DNA from: Pseudonocardia sp. MH-G8
Lineage (GTDB): Bacteria > Actinomycetota > Actinomycetes > Mycobacteriales > Pseudonocardiaceae
DNA: 64,000 nucleotides
Direction of reading: 5' to 3'
NCBI RefSeq assembly: GCF_002262885.1
Contig: NZ_NKYF01000007.1
Location: forward strand, 124,001-188,000
The translations under genes were made by a program, and so were the position numbers. The notes beneath the pieces were generated by a model. That model saw nothing but the letters and a program-made list of their open reading frames with translations, did not search any database and was not told the DNA's origin. Shown here piece after piece: positions 8,459 through 17,350 of the stretch (positions within the stretch are counted from its first letter, which is position 1; each line of letters opens with the position of its first letter).

Positions 8459-8476
8459 GCTTAACGATTGATCGGT
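8459..8476. promoter_or_regulatory. Palindromic operator, copy 3 (acyl-CoA regulon)
   Basis: GCTTAACGATTGATCGGT lies 41 bp upstream of the ACAD start at 8517 and agrees with the site at 398-415 at 13 of 18 positions. With copy 2 it gives one site per divergent promoter. Confidence 0.45.
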
Positions 8477-8516
8477 AAATTTCGACTACCGCCTCGCCGA
8501 TGTGGAGGGACCGCGC

Positions 8517-9767
8517 ATGACGGTGGTCGACGTGACCCAGAACGCTGCGACTCAGGATTTCCGCAGCTCGGTGCGCACCTGGCTCGGCGCGCACGCCCCC
8601 GCCCCGGCCCCCGGGCTTCCCGCCGAGGAGCAGCTGCGCCGGGCGCGGGAGTTCCAGGCCGCCCTCTACGACGCCGGGTACGCGGGCATCACCTGGCCGA
8701 AGGAGGTCGGCGGGCAGGGCCTCACCCCGGCCGAGCAGCAGGTGTTCTCCGACGAGGCCGCCGAATACGACCTCCCGGTCTACCCGTTCGCGATCGGGAT
8801 GGGCATGTGCGGGCCGACGATGGCCGACCTCGGGACTCCCGAGCAGAAGCAGCGGTACCTGCCGAAGCTGCTGCGCGGCGAGGAGATCTGGTGCCAGCTG
8901 TTCTCCGAACCCGGCGCCGGATCGGACGTCGCGAGCCTGCAGACGCGCGCGATCCTCGACGGTGACCAGTGGGTGGTCAACGGCCAGAAGGTGTGGACGA
9001 CGAACGCGCAGTTCGCCGACTTCGGCGCCCTGCTCGCGCGCACCGACCCGGACCGGCCGAAGCACGCGGGGCTGACGATGGTCATCGTCGACATGCACGC
9101 CCCCGGCGTCACCGTCCGCCCGCTCAAGGACATGTCCGGGCGCGCGCCGTTCAACGAGGTCTACTTCGACGACGTGCGGGTCCCGGTCGAGAACGTGATC
9201 GGCGAGGTGGGCCGCGGGTGGCATGCCGCGGTGACGATGCTCGGGCACGAGCGCGTGTCGATCGGCTCGACCCGCAGGCCGCGGAGCAACCCGCTGGAGT
9301 TCGCCTCGCTCGTCGAGCTGGCCCGGCGCGCCGGCGTGGCGCAGGACCACGCGCAGCGTGAGCGGCTGGCGGAGCTCTACGCGCACGAGCGCGCGCTGGA
9401 GCTGTTCAACGCCCGGATGCGGCAGGAGACGGTCGCGGGTCACCCGCCGGGTGCGCGGGGCTCGGTGGCCAAGCTGGCGGGCGCGCTGCTGCTCCGGCGG
9501 GCCATCGAGGTGGCCGGGCAGCTGGCCGGCGCGGGCGCGGTGGCCTGGGAGCCCGACGACGCGCGCGCCGCGGAGCTCGCGCTCGGCATCAACTCGGCGC
9601 CCGCGTCGAGCATCGCGGGCGGCACCAACGAGGTCCAGCACAACATCATCGGGGAGCGGATCCTGGGGCTGCCGAAGGAGCCGCAGGTGGACCGGGACGT
9701 CCCGTTCCGGGAGCTGAAGGTCGGCACCCAGAGAAGTGCTACACAGCGCGAGAGGGGTCGTCGGTGA
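8517..9767 (+). CDS. Acyl-CoA dehydrogenase (first of an adjacent pair)
   Basis: A 416-residue ACAD. I prefer ATG 8517 because GGAGGGA lies 6 bp upstream; a GTG at 8502 lies before that ribosome site. The FAD/substrate motif FSEPGAGSDVASLQ and the C-terminal SIAGGTNEVQHNIIGERILG are present. The stop overlaps the next ACAD by 4 bp. Adjacent unequal ACAD pairs in actinobacteria often form heteromeric enzymes acting on bulky acyl-CoAs such as sterol side chains; that assembly is inferred. Confidence 0.9.
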   Translation: MTVVDVTQNAATQDFRSSVRTWLGAHAPAPAPGLPAEEQLRRAREFQAALYDAGYAGITWPKEVGGQGLTPAEQQVFSDEAAEYDLPVYPFAIGMGMCGPTMADLGTPEQKQRYLPKLLRGEEIWCQLFSEPGAGSDVASLQTRAILDGDQWVVNGQKVWTTNAQFADFGALLARTDPDRPKHAGLTMVIVDMHAPGVTVRPLKDMSGRAPFNEVYFDDVRVPVENVIGEVGRGWHAAVTMLGHERVSIGSTRRPRSNPLEFASLVELARRAGVAQDHAQRERLAELYAHERALELFNARMRQETVAGHPPGARGSVAKLAGALLLRRAIEVAGQLAGAGAVAWEPDDARAAELALGINSAPASSIAGGTNEVQHNIIGERILGLPKEPQVDRDVPFRELKVGTQRSATQRERGRR

Positions 9768-10873
9768 AGCTCGTCCTGGACGCCGAGCAGCAGGAGCTGC
9801 GGGCGGCGGTGCGGAAGTTCCTCGCGGACAAGGCCCCGTCGGCCCGGGTACGTGCCGTCATGGAATCCGATACCGGCTCCGACGCCGCGCTCTGGTCCGG
9901 GCTCGCCGAGCTGGGCGCGCTCGGGCTGGTCGTGCCCGACGAGCTGGGTGGTGGCGGCGCGGGCCACGTCGAGCGGGCGGTCGTCGCCGAGGAGCTGGGG
10001 CGCGCGCTCACCCCGGTGCCCTTCCTCGCCTCCGCGGTGCTCGCCACCGACGCGCTCCTCGCGCTCGACGACGACGCCGCGCGCACCGAGCTGCTCCCAG
10101 GCCTCGCCGCGGGCGAGCGGATCGGCACCGTCGCCGTCGCCGAGGGCGGCGGGGAGTGGGACCGCACCGGCGGCGCCACCACGGCCACCGAACGCGACGG
10201 AGGCTGGGAGCTCTCCGGGATCAAGACCCCGGTGCTCGCAGGCGACACCGCCGACGTCGTGCTCGTCGTCGCCCGGACGTCGGACGGCCCCGGCTGGTTC
10301 GCCGTCGACGCCGGCGCCGCGGGCCTCACACGCTCCCGGCTCGCGGGGCTCGACCCGACCCGCGGCGTCGCGAAGCTCGCCTTCGCCGCCACCCCGGCGC
10401 GCCGGCTCGCGACGGCGGACGCGGCCGCGGCGCTCGACGTCGTCGCCGACCTCGCCGCGGTGGCGCTGGCCGCCGAGCAGGTGGGCCTGATGCAGCGGGC
10501 GATGGAGCTGACCGTGGACTACGCGAAGGTGCGGGTGCAGTTCGGCCGCCCGATCGGTTCCTACCAGGCGGTCAAGCACGGGTGCGCCGACATGTACAGC
10601 GCGTGGGAGCACGCGGTGTCGGTGCTGCGCTACGCCGCGTGGGCGGCCGACCACGACCGCGCCGAGCTGCCCCTGGCCGCCGCGCTCGCCCAGACCTACA
10701 TCGGCCCGGCCGCGTTCACGACGGCGACCGGGATGGTGCAGTACCACGGGGGCACCGGCTACACCTGGGAGCACGACGCGCACCTGTTCTACAAGCGGGC
10801 GAAGAGCGCCGAGCTGCTCCTGGGCCCGCCGGCACAGCACCGCGCTCGGCTCGCCGACCGGCTCGGCGTGTAG
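9764..10873 (+). CDS. Acyl-CoA dehydrogenase (second, shorter partner)
   Basis: A 369-residue ACAD-like protein with GTG start 9764. The middle domain lacks the usual T-E-P-G-A-G-S motif found in its neighbour, while the C-terminal domain (AAEQVGLMQRAMELTVDYAK, then YHGGTGYTWEHDAHLFYKRA) is well kept. Short partner subunits of heteromeric ACADs often show such divergence. Coupled translation with the 8517 gene supports a shared complex. Confidence 0.87.
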   Translation: MKLVLDAEQQELRAAVRKFLADKAPSARVRAVMESDTGSDAALWSGLAELGALGLVVPDELGGGGAGHVERAVVAEELGRALTPVPFLASAVLATDALLALDDDAARTELLPGLAAGERIGTVAVAEGGGEWDRTGGATTATERDGGWELSGIKTPVLAGDTADVVLVVARTSDGPGWFAVDAGAAGLTRSRLAGLDPTRGVAKLAFAATPARRLATADAAAALDVVADLAAVALAAEQVGLMQRAMELTVDYAKVRVQFGRPIGSYQAVKHGCADMYSAWEHAVSVLRYAAWAADHDRAELPLAAALAQTYIGPAAFTTATGMVQYHGGTGYTWEHDAHLFYKRAKSAELLLGPPAQHRARLADRLGV

Positions 10874-10885
10874 GAGAGGAGACCC

Positions 10886-11671
10886 ATGGCCGACGATGTC
10901 CTGATCACGAGCCGCGACAGCGGAGTCCTGACGCTCACGCTCAACCGCCCGAAGCGCAAGAACGCGATCGACGGGGAGCTGTGGGATGCGCTGCGTGCGC
11001 AGCTCACCGTCGCCCGCGACGACGCGGACGTGCGGGCGATCGTGCTCACCGGCGCGGGCGGTGACTTCTGCGCGGGTGCCGACCTGTCCGGTGGGGTGTC
11101 CACCGGGCACCCGCTCGACCGGATGCGCCGGGTCAACGAGGTGGCGCTGCTGCTGCACGAGCTGCCGGTCCCGTCGGTGGCGAAGGTGGACGGCGTCGCC
11201 GTCGGGGCGGGGTGGAACCTCGCCCTGGGCTGCGACCTCGTGGTCGCGACGCCGGCCGCGCGGTTCTCCCAGATCTTCGCCAAGCGCGGCCTGTCCCTGG
11301 ACTTCGGCGGGTCCTGGCTGCTGCCCAAGCTGGTGGGGATGCAGCAGGCGAAGCGGCTCGCGTTGCTGGCCGAGATGATCGACGCTGCGGAGGCGCACCG
11401 GCTCGGCCTCGTCACGTGGCTGGTGGAGCCCGAGGAGATCGACGGGTTCGTCGCCGACCTCGGCAAGCGGCTCGCGTCGGCGGCGCCGGTGGCGGTCGCG
11501 CAGTCCAAGGCGCTGCTGCACGAGGGCGCCGACAGCACGATGCGCGACGCGCTGGCGAGCGAGGCCCGCACCCAGGCGATCAACTTCGCGACGGCCGACG
11601 CGCCTGCGGCGTTCGCCGCGTTCAACGAGAAGCGCGACGCGGTGTTCACCGGCGAGTGGGCCGTGAAGTGA
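10886..11671 (+). CDS. Enoyl-CoA hydratase/isomerase
   Basis: A 261-residue crotonase with ATG 10886 behind GGAGAGGAG. Oxyanion-hole segments are TGAGGDFCAGADLSGG and KVDGVAVGAGWNLALGCDL. The second loop reads AKRGLSLDFGGSWLLPKLVG, with Asp where many hydratases carry Glu. It overlaps the next crotonase gene by 4 bp (GTGA). Confidence 0.88.
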   Translation: MADDVLITSRDSGVLTLTLNRPKRKNAIDGELWDALRAQLTVARDDADVRAIVLTGAGGDFCAGADLSGGVSTGHPLDRMRRVNEVALLLHELPVPSVAKVDGVAVGAGWNLALGCDLVVATPAARFSQIFAKRGLSLDFGGSWLLPKLVGMQQAKRLALLAEMIDAAEAHRLGLVTWLVEPEEIDGFVADLGKRLASAAPVAVAQSKALLHEGADSTMRDALASEARTQAINFATADAPAAFAAFNEKRDAVFTGEWAVK

Positions 11672-12555
11672 CGGCCTTCGACGAGATCCGGCTCGACGTC
11701 GCCGAGGGCGTCGCCACGATCACCCTGCACCGGCCGGACCGGCTCAACGCGTTCACCATCACGATGGCCCGCGAGCTCATCGCGGCGTTCGACGCGACCG
11801 ACGCCGACGAGGACGTCCGCGTCGTGCTGATGACGGGCGAGGGCCGCGGGTTCTGCGCGGGCGCCGACCTCGGCCGTGGCGGACGCACGTTCGACGCCAC
11901 CGACGAGCGGCGCATCGCCGAGCGCGCCGATCTCGGCACCATCGGCGGGGTGCCGCGGGACGGCGGCGGAATGGTGTCGCTGCGGGTGGCGGCGTCGCGC
12001 AAACCGGTGATCGTCGCCTACAACGGGCCGGCGGTGGGCGTGGGCGCCACGATGACGCTGCCCGCCGACATCCGCATCGCGGCGGAGTCGGCACGGTTCG
12101 GGTTCGTGTTCGCCCGCCGCGGCCTGGTGCCGGAGGCGGCGTCGAGCTGGTTCCTGCCCCGGGTCGTCGGCATCTCGCAGGCGATGGAGTGGGTGGCGAC
12201 CGGGCGCGTGTTCGGCGCCGCCGAGGCGCTGTCCGGCGGGCTCGTCTCCCGGGTGGTCCCGGACGCCGACCTGCTGCCCACCGCGCGTGGGATCGCGGCG
12301 GAGATCGCCGAGAACACCTCGGGGGTGTCGGTCGCACTGTCGCGGCAGATGCTGTGGTCGATGCTCGGGGCGGCCACACCGTGGGAGGCCCACCGGGTCG
12401 ACTCGAACGCGATCTTCCGGCTCGGGCAGGGCGCGGACGCCGCGGAGGGCGTCACCTCGTTCCTCGAGAAGCGGCCGCCGGAGTTCCCGGGGCGGGTGGC
12501 CGACCACCTCGACGTCGTCCCGGCCTGGCCGACCCGTCCGGAGGACATGCCGTGA
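11668..12555 (+). CDS. Enoyl-CoA hydratase/isomerase, second copy
   Basis: A 295-residue crotonase starting at GTG 11668, overlapping the previous stop. Motifs are TGEGRGFCAGADLGRGG and AYNGPAVGVGATMTLPADIR, with ARRGLVPEAASSWFLPRVVG carrying a Glu at the catalytic loop. It is therefore the more conventional hydratase of the tandem pair. It overlaps the following SDR by 4 bp. Confidence 0.88.
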   Translation: MTAFDEIRLDVAEGVATITLHRPDRLNAFTITMARELIAAFDATDADEDVRVVLMTGEGRGFCAGADLGRGGRTFDATDERRIAERADLGTIGGVPRDGGGMVSLRVAASRKPVIVAYNGPAVGVGATMTLPADIRIAAESARFGFVFARRGLVPEAASSWFLPRVVGISQAMEWVATGRVFGAAEALSGGLVSRVVPDADLLPTARGIAAEIAENTSGVSVALSRQMLWSMLGAATPWEAHRVDSNAIFRLGQGADAAEGVTSFLEKRPPEFPGRVADHLDVVPAWPTRPEDMP

Positions 12556-13319
12556 GCGACCTGTTCGATCTCTCCGGGCACGTCGCGCTCGTGACCGGCG
12601 GCAACTCCGGGATCGGCCTCGGCATGGCCCGCGGGCTCGCGCAGAGCGGTGCCGACGTCTGCGTCTGGGGCACCAACGCCGAGCGCAACGAGGCGGCCGC
12701 CGATGAGCTCGCGAAGCACGGCACCCGCGTGCGGGCGATCCGCTGCGACGTCGGCGACGAGGACGCCGTCACCACGAGCTTCGCGGCCACGCTCGAACAT
12801 TTCGGCCGCGTCGACTCGTGCTTCGCGAACGCGGGAGTGGGCGGGTCGGGAGCGCGGTTCGTCGAGACGAGCCTCGCGGACTTCCGCGCGGTCACCCGGG
12901 TCAACCTGGAAGGCGCCTTCCTCACCCTGCGTGCGGCGGCGGCGCACATGGTCGAGCGCGGCGGCGGGGGAGTGCTGGTGGGCACGTCCAGCGTCTCGAC
13001 GGTGCACGGTGCCCCGCGCGGGCAGGCGTACGCGGCGAGCAAGGCCGGTCTCACGGCGATGATCAAGGGCTGCGCGGTGGAGCTGGCCCGGTACGGGGTC
13101 AACGCGCACTCGATCATCGCGGGCTGGACGGAGACCCCGCTGGCGTCGCCGAAGCTGCACGACGAGACGTTCGAGCGCAACGTCATGAAGCGGATGCCGC
13201 AGCGGCGCTGGGGCGAGCCGGGCGACTTCGCGCGGCTCGCGGTGTACCTGGCCGCCGGGATCGGCGGCTTCCACACCGGCGACGAGATCGTGGTCGACGG
13301 CGCCTACTCGATCTTCTGA
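12552..13319 (+). CDS. SDR-family oxidoreductase (probable hydroxyacyl-CoA dehydrogenase)
   Basis: A 255-residue classical SDR with GTG start 12552 overlapping the hydratase stop. NAD site TGGNSGIGLGMA is near residues 14-25 and the active-site YAASK near 159. By context it oxidises the hydroxyacyl-CoA made by the two crotonases. It is followed at once by a thiolase relic, so the operon probably once carried its own thiolase. Confidence 0.85.
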   Translation: MSDLFDLSGHVALVTGGNSGIGLGMARGLAQSGADVCVWGTNAERNEAAADELAKHGTRVRAIRCDVGDEDAVTTSFAATLEHFGRVDSCFANAGVGGSGARFVETSLADFRAVTRVNLEGAFLTLRAAAAHMVERGGGGVLVGTSSVSTVHGAPRGQAYAASKAGLTAMIKGCAVELARYGVNAHSIIAGWTETPLASPKLHDETFERNVMKRMPQRRWGEPGDFARLAVYLAAGIGGFHTGDEIVVDGAYSIF

Positions 13320-13333
13320 ACCCCGCGAACCGC

Positions 13334-13402
13334 TTGCGCTCCGGCTTGCGGACCATGTGCGAGGGCGGGGGTACGGCCAACGCGACGATCATCGAGCTGC
13401 TG
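13334..13402 (+). pseudogene. Thiolase C-terminal relic
   Basis: The translation LRSGLRTMCEGGGTANATII followed by ELL matches the C-terminus of the intact thiolase at 7241-8383 (YGLQTMCEGGGQANATIL), including its catalytic Cys. Nothing of the upstream 350 residues remains, and there is no start codon. It begins 15 bp after the SDR stop, where an operon-terminal thiolase would be expected. Confidence 0.75.
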
Positions 13403-13521
13403 TCCCGCCGACCGATACCACCCGGACAGGGACTGGGCATGCTTCAGGTTCAGCGCCTCGACGCTGCTGGTGGTGATCGTCCTGCCGACGGGGACCGCCG
13501 TGACCGCAGCAACGGCACGTG

Positions 13522-13835
13522 TCAGCTCGCGCGGACGCGGGTCGGCCTGAAGGTCACGATCTGACGGGCCTCGGCAGCCTGCGTGCTGAACGTCTCGAGC
13601 GAGTGTCCGTACGGGGCGAGCAGCTCGGCGAAGAACGACCGGTCGGTGTCGTCGGCGAATTCGACCGACGCACGGATTTCCAGGGTGTGGAAGGGATCGG
13701 TGGTCGGGATGGCGCAGATGGTGGCCTGGTCGGGTCGGGCGCGGAGGTTGCGGTACTTCTGGCGCGCATTGGCGAGGGAGGTGCGCAGTACGCCGGTAAC
13801 GGCTGCACGGGCGGCCGGCGCCGGCCCATGTGTGT
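13522..13835 (-). pseudogene. PPOX-fold flavin/F420 enzyme, C-terminal relic
   Basis: About 100 residues, with SLANARQKYRNLRARPDQAT and DPFHTLEIRASVEFADD, resemble the pyridoxamine-oxidase-fold F420-dependent family (usual pattern KYRNLRRDPR...YLEIRG). The N-terminal part is missing; its frame runs into the 3' end of the tautomerase gene without an own start. The stop is TGA 13522-13524. Between 13403 and 13521 I recognise nothing. Confidence 0.6.
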
Positions 13836-14053
13836 CATTCAGGTCCGGCGTCGCCGTTGAGCATGGCGGCGGTGAGGATGTTGCCGGCGACGCCCCAGCC
13901 GCCGTCGGCGACCTCGTCGATGAGCACGACGGTGGTGGGCCGGGCCCGCTCACCGTAGATTTCCGCATACAGGTCAGTGGTGCGTTCCACGATCTTCTTC
14001 TTGTCCTCCGCGCTGATGGTGCCTGCGGGAACCTTGAAGTTGGCGAACGGCAT
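13835..14053 (-). CDS. 4-oxalocrotonate tautomerase-family protein
   Basis: A 72-residue protein, slightly longer than the ~62 residues of 4-OT. The initiator Met is followed by Pro (MPFANFKVP), the catalytic N-terminal proline of the family. RPTTVVLIDEV and GWGVAG occupy the positions of the usual strand and the NWGIGG-like turn. Members tautomerise oxo/enol acids in aromatic catabolism. The 3' end abuts the PPOX relic, so its last residues may be recombinant. Confidence 0.75.
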   Translation of the reverse strand: MPFANFKVPAGTISAEDKKKIVERTTDLYAEIYGERARPTTVVLIDEVADGGWGVAGNILTAAMLNGDAGPE

Positions 14054-14130
14054 GGGTGTTCTCCTCGAGTTGACTTCTTCTGTGGAATGCGAAAAGGGGG
14101 GCGGCTCGGACTACGTCGCGACCGGCTCCG

Positions 14131-14904
14131 TCACACCATGCCCCCGTTGGCGCGAAGTATCTGGCCGTTGACCCAGTGCCCTTCCGGGCTGGTGAGGAAA
14201 GCGACCACGTCGGCGATGTCCTGCGGTGTGCCCAGCCTCTCCAACGGCGGGGTCTTGGCGAGCTGGTCGATCTGCTCGGGAGTCTTGCCGTCGAGGAACA
14301 ACTCGGTGGCGGTGGGCCCGGGCGCGACGGTGTTCACGGTGATGTTCCGCCCGCGCAGTTCACGGGCGAGGATCAGTGTGATCGACTCGACGGCGCCCTT
14401 GCTCGCCACGTACGCGCCGTAGGTGGGGAACTGGGTGCCGACCACCGAGGTCGAGAACCCCACGAACGAGCCGCCCGCACGCACCCGGCGAGCGGCCTGT
14501 TGGGCGACGACGAAAGTGCCGCGGATGTTGGTGCGGTGCACGGCGTCGAGTACGGCGAGGTCGAGGTCGGCGACGGGCGACAGGGCGAGTCGGCCGGCGG
14601 AGTTCACGACGACGTCCACGCCGCCGAACTCCTGCTCCGCCCTGTCGAACAGCGCGGCGACCGCGCTCTCGTCCGCCACGTCCGCCTGCACGGAGATCGC
14701 CCGCCCTCCGGCCGCGGCGATCGTTGCCACCGTCTCCTCGGCAGCAGCCGCATCGCGGGCATAGTTCACCACGACGGACAGCCCGTCCCGGGCGAGCTTC
14801 CGGGAGACCTCGCGGCCGATTCCGCGTGATCCACCGGTGACGACGGCGACCCGCACCGCTGCCGGCGCGAGCGCATCGTGGTTCGTAGTCGTGTTCGCCG
14901 TCAT
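14131..14904 (-). CDS. SDR-family oxidoreductase
   Basis: A 257-residue classical SDR. ATG 14904 is preceded by GTGGGGAAC; the longer open frame upstream has no support. TGGSRGIGRE is the nucleotide-binding motif (near residue 22) and YGAYVASKGAVES holds the Tyr/Lys pair. It ends ...EGHWVNGQILRANGGMV, typical of FabG-like reductases. It is divergent from an MmyB-like regulator 86 bp away, which probably controls it. Substrate unknown. Confidence 0.85.
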   Translation of the reverse strand: MTANTTTNHDALAPAAVRVAVVTGGSRGIGREVSRKLARDGLSVVVNYARDAAAAEETVATIAAAGGRAISVQADVADESAVAALFDRAEQEFGGVDVVVNSAGRLALSPVADLDLAVLDAVHRTNIRGTFVVAQQAARRVRAGGSFVGFSTSVVGTQFPTYGAYVASKGAVESITLILARELRGRNITVNTVAPGPTATELFLDGKTPEQIDQLAKTPPLERLGTPQDIADVVAFLTSPEGHWVNGQILRANGGMV

Positions 14905-14990
14905 GTTCCCCACGATGCGCGACACCGGCGGGCGTAACCAGGGGATGCCGTCCCCCGTGTCCGGGACCCGCCCGGGCGCAGAATGGCGGC

Positions 14991-15851
14991 ATGCGGTCTG
15001 TGAAGTACACCGAACTGGGGGTGTTCCTGCGTTCGCGGCGCGAACGCATCCGCCCGGCTGACGTCGGGCTCCCGTCCGGGCCCCGGCGTCGGGTCTCCGG
15101 GCTGCGCCGAGACGAGGTGGCCCAGCTCGCCGGAGCATCGGTGGACTACTACATCGAACTCGAACGCGGAGCCGGGTCCCAACCGTCCGAGCAGATGCTC
15201 GCCGCGCTGGCGAGGGCACTGCGCCTGTCCGCCGACGAGCGTGACTACCTCTACCGCCTCGCTGATCGGCCGGTGCCCGTGCACGGCGGAGCCTCCTCGC
15301 ACGTACACCCCGGCATGCTCGATCTGCTCGGTCGTCTGACGACGACACCTGCACAGGTGATCACCGACCTGCACGTCACCCTCGTCCAGAATCCGCTCGC
15401 CGCAGCGCTGATCGGAGATCAATCCGGATTCACGGGCGCGCGGGTCAGCTTCGTGCACCGGTGGTTCACCGACCCGGACGCCCGGCGTCTGTATCCCGAG
15501 GCCGATCACGAAGCCCAGTCCCGTTCCTTCGTCGCCGACCTGCGGGCTGCCGCCGCCCGGCGAGCCGGGAACGACCTCGAAGCCCGCTCGATGATCAGAT
15601 CGCTGCTCGGCGTCTCCTCCGAGTTCGCTGCCCTGTGGGCCGATCACGACGTGGCGTTCCGGCGCGACGACCGCAAACGCATCGTCCACCCCACGCTCGG
15701 AGTGATCGAGGTCAACTGCCTCAACCTGTTCAGCGAGGACGGTCGGCAGCGGTTGCTCTGGTTCACCCCCGCGGTCGGCACGGACAGTGCCGAGCTGTTC
15801 GAGCTGCTCGCGGTCGTCGGCACCCAGGAAATCGTCGACTCGACCCGCTGA
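14991..15851 (+). CDS. XRE-family regulator with MmyB-like ligand domain
   Basis: A 286-residue protein. Residues about 10-75 form an XRE helix-turn-helix (VSGLRRDEVAQLAGASVDYY), followed by the MmyB-type PAS-like domain. These one-component regulators in actinobacteria usually neighbour a divergently transcribed SDR, as here. A second copy of this arrangement is at 19886-20782. ATG 14991 fits the expected start of the HTH. Confidence 0.88.
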   Translation: MRSVKYTELGVFLRSRRERIRPADVGLPSGPRRRVSGLRRDEVAQLAGASVDYYIELERGAGSQPSEQMLAALARALRLSADERDYLYRLADRPVPVHGGASSHVHPGMLDLLGRLTTTPAQVITDLHVTLVQNPLAAALIGDQSGFTGARVSFVHRWFTDPDARRLYPEADHEAQSRSFVADLRAAAARRAGNDLEARSMIRSLLGVSSEFAALWADHDVAFRRDDRKRIVHPTLGVIEVNCLNLFSEDGRQRLLWFTPAVGTDSAELFELLAVVGTQEIVDSTR

Positions 15852-15915
15852 ACACCGGTCCGACAAGAGGCCCGGCTCGTCGAGTGCGGCCGGCCGGCCG
15901 GCGTCGAATGCTCGG

Positions 15916-16881
15916 TCACCCCGCCTGGAACGGCTGCGGCTGCGGCTGCGCGAACGACACCTTCGCCAGTTCTTCGGAGATGCGCCAGACGCGCGCGGCG
16001 TCCTCGGTGCTGCGCAGCGGGTCGTAGAGGGCTTGCTCGGCGGGCGGGCCGGAGAGGCCACCGAACCTGCTCGGGCCGTAGAAGAGCCCGCCGCGCGCGT
16101 CCGGGGAGGTCGCGGCGAGGAGCGCGGGGAGCACGGCGGTCTCGACCGTCCCCATGACGCCCCAGCGGGACAGCGTGCGGATCAGCGGGTACTGGATGGC
16201 TTGCTGGTTGCGTCCCATGTGGGGCTGGGCGGCGAGCAGGTTGGTCGGGGCCACCCCGGGGTGGGAGATGTTGCTGGTGATGCCCCAGCCGCCGGCCCGG
16301 CTGCGCCGGTCGAGCTCGAGGCCGAAGAGCCCGAACGCGAGCTTGGACTGGGCGTAGGCGCGGCGGCGCGCGTAGGAGCGCTCCGAGTTCAGGTCGTCCC
16401 AGTTGATGCTGCCGAAGCGGGCGGCGAGGCTGAGCTGGTTGGTCACGCGCGCGAGGCCGGCCCGCAGGAGCGGCAGCAGGTGGGCGACGAGGGCGACGTG
16501 GCCGAGGTGGTTGGTGCCGAACTGCAGCTCGAACCCGTCGGCGGTGGTCAGGCGGTCCGGGGGATCCATGACGCCGGCGTTGTTGATGAGGATGTGGAGC
16601 GGGCGGCCCTCGGCACGCAGGGTATGGCCGAGGGTGGCGACGGAGGCGAGTGAGGACAGGTCGAGCTCGCGCAGGGAGATCTTGGCTCCGGGGACGCGGT
16701 CGGCGATCGCGGCGATCGCGGCGTGCCCCTTGGCCGGATTGCGGACGGGCATGACGACCTCGGCCCCGGCTGCGGCGAGGCGGGTGGCGAGGCCGAGACC
16801 GAAGCCGTCGCTGGCACCGGTGACCACTGCGAGCCTGCCGGACAGGTCGGGAACGGAGATGTCGTGCCGGGCGCGGGGCAT
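15916..16881 (-). CDS. SDR-family oxidoreductase
   Basis: A 321-residue SDR of the retinol-dehydrogenase/WW-domain-oxidoreductase-like type. ATG 16881 follows [20 protein letters not shown] binds NAD(P); NNAGVMDPP and [11 protein letters not shown] (Tyr/Lys) are intact. It is clearly paralogous to the gene at 17826-18761 along its whole length. A 33-bp element at 16971-17003, nearly identical to one before the 18777-19694 SDR, lies about 90 bp upstream. Confidence 0.87.
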   Translation of the reverse strand: MPRARHDISVPDLSGRLAVVTGASDGFGLGLATRLAAAGAEVVMPVRNPAKGHAAIAAIADRVPGAKISLRELDLSSLASVATLGHTLRAEGRPLHILINNAGVMDPPDRLTTADGFELQFGTNHLGHVALVAHLLPLLRAGLARVTNQLSLAARFGSINWDDLNSERSYARRRAYAQSKLAFGLFGLELDRRSRAGGWGITSNISHPGVAPTNLLAAQPHMGRNQQAIQYPLIRTLSRWGVMGTVETAVLPALLAATSPDARGGLFYGPSRFGGLSGPPAEQALYDPLRSTEDAARVWRISEELAKVSFAQPQPQPFQAG

Positions 16882-16970
16882 GGTGGAGCTCCTTGTGTCG
16901 TCGGCGGTGCAGTCGCGGTCCAGTCGTGGATGTGGACCGGCTGTGCCATCGAGAGTCGCTCGTCGCCGCG

Positions 16971-17003
16971 AGGACATCCACGGCCTCCCGATCCGGGGCT
17001 GAG
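16971..17003. promoter_or_regulatory. 33-bp conserved upstream element, copy 1
   Basis: This 33-bp stretch is identical at 30 of 33 positions to 19754-19786. Both lie 60-120 bp upstream of minus-strand SDR genes. The centre contains CCACG...CGG and is partly palindromic. A regulator-binding site is likely; an MmyB-like regulator flanks each region. Confidence 0.55.
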
Positions 17004-17027
17004 CAGGCCACCGCACGGCTGGGAGGC

Positions 17028-17350
17028 CTACCGGTTCAGGTAGTCGGCCTGCTTGTCGCGGTAGACGCTGTGGCGGTGGTTGTCGCCGTTGCCGAAGCGG
17101 CCGACGTTGGAGAACTCGATCCAGAGCCGCGGACCGTCGATGCGCAGGTAGGAGCCCGGGGTGTTCGGGTCGGTGGAGCCGGCCCGGGCGACGCGGGCGC
17201 GGTCGAACTCAACCAGGTACTGGTCCACCAACACCTGTGCGACCCGCTCGTCGGTGTCGTCCACCCAAGCCCGTACCACGTCGGTGACCCGCTCGCGCTG
17301 CTCCTCGGTGAGGTCGGTGACCAGGGAGCCTTCCGGCACGCAGCCGGGCG
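17028..17350 (-). pseudogene. DUF3500-family protein, C-terminal relic
   Basis: About 105 residues remain: VTDLTEEQRERVTDVVRAWV near the start, then [16 protein letters not shown] and [16 protein letters not shown] at the end, which resemble the C-terminus of DUF3500 proteins. The N-terminal two thirds are missing. The frame upstream of about 17345 is antisense to the cyclase relic. Function of the family is not established. Confidence 0.55.

Noticed and set aside
13403-13521. Transposase-like piece on the minus strand (TTSSVEALNLKHAQSL)
   Set aside because: It vaguely recalls the SIEALN region of IS256-type transposases, but is too short and lacks the DDE context.
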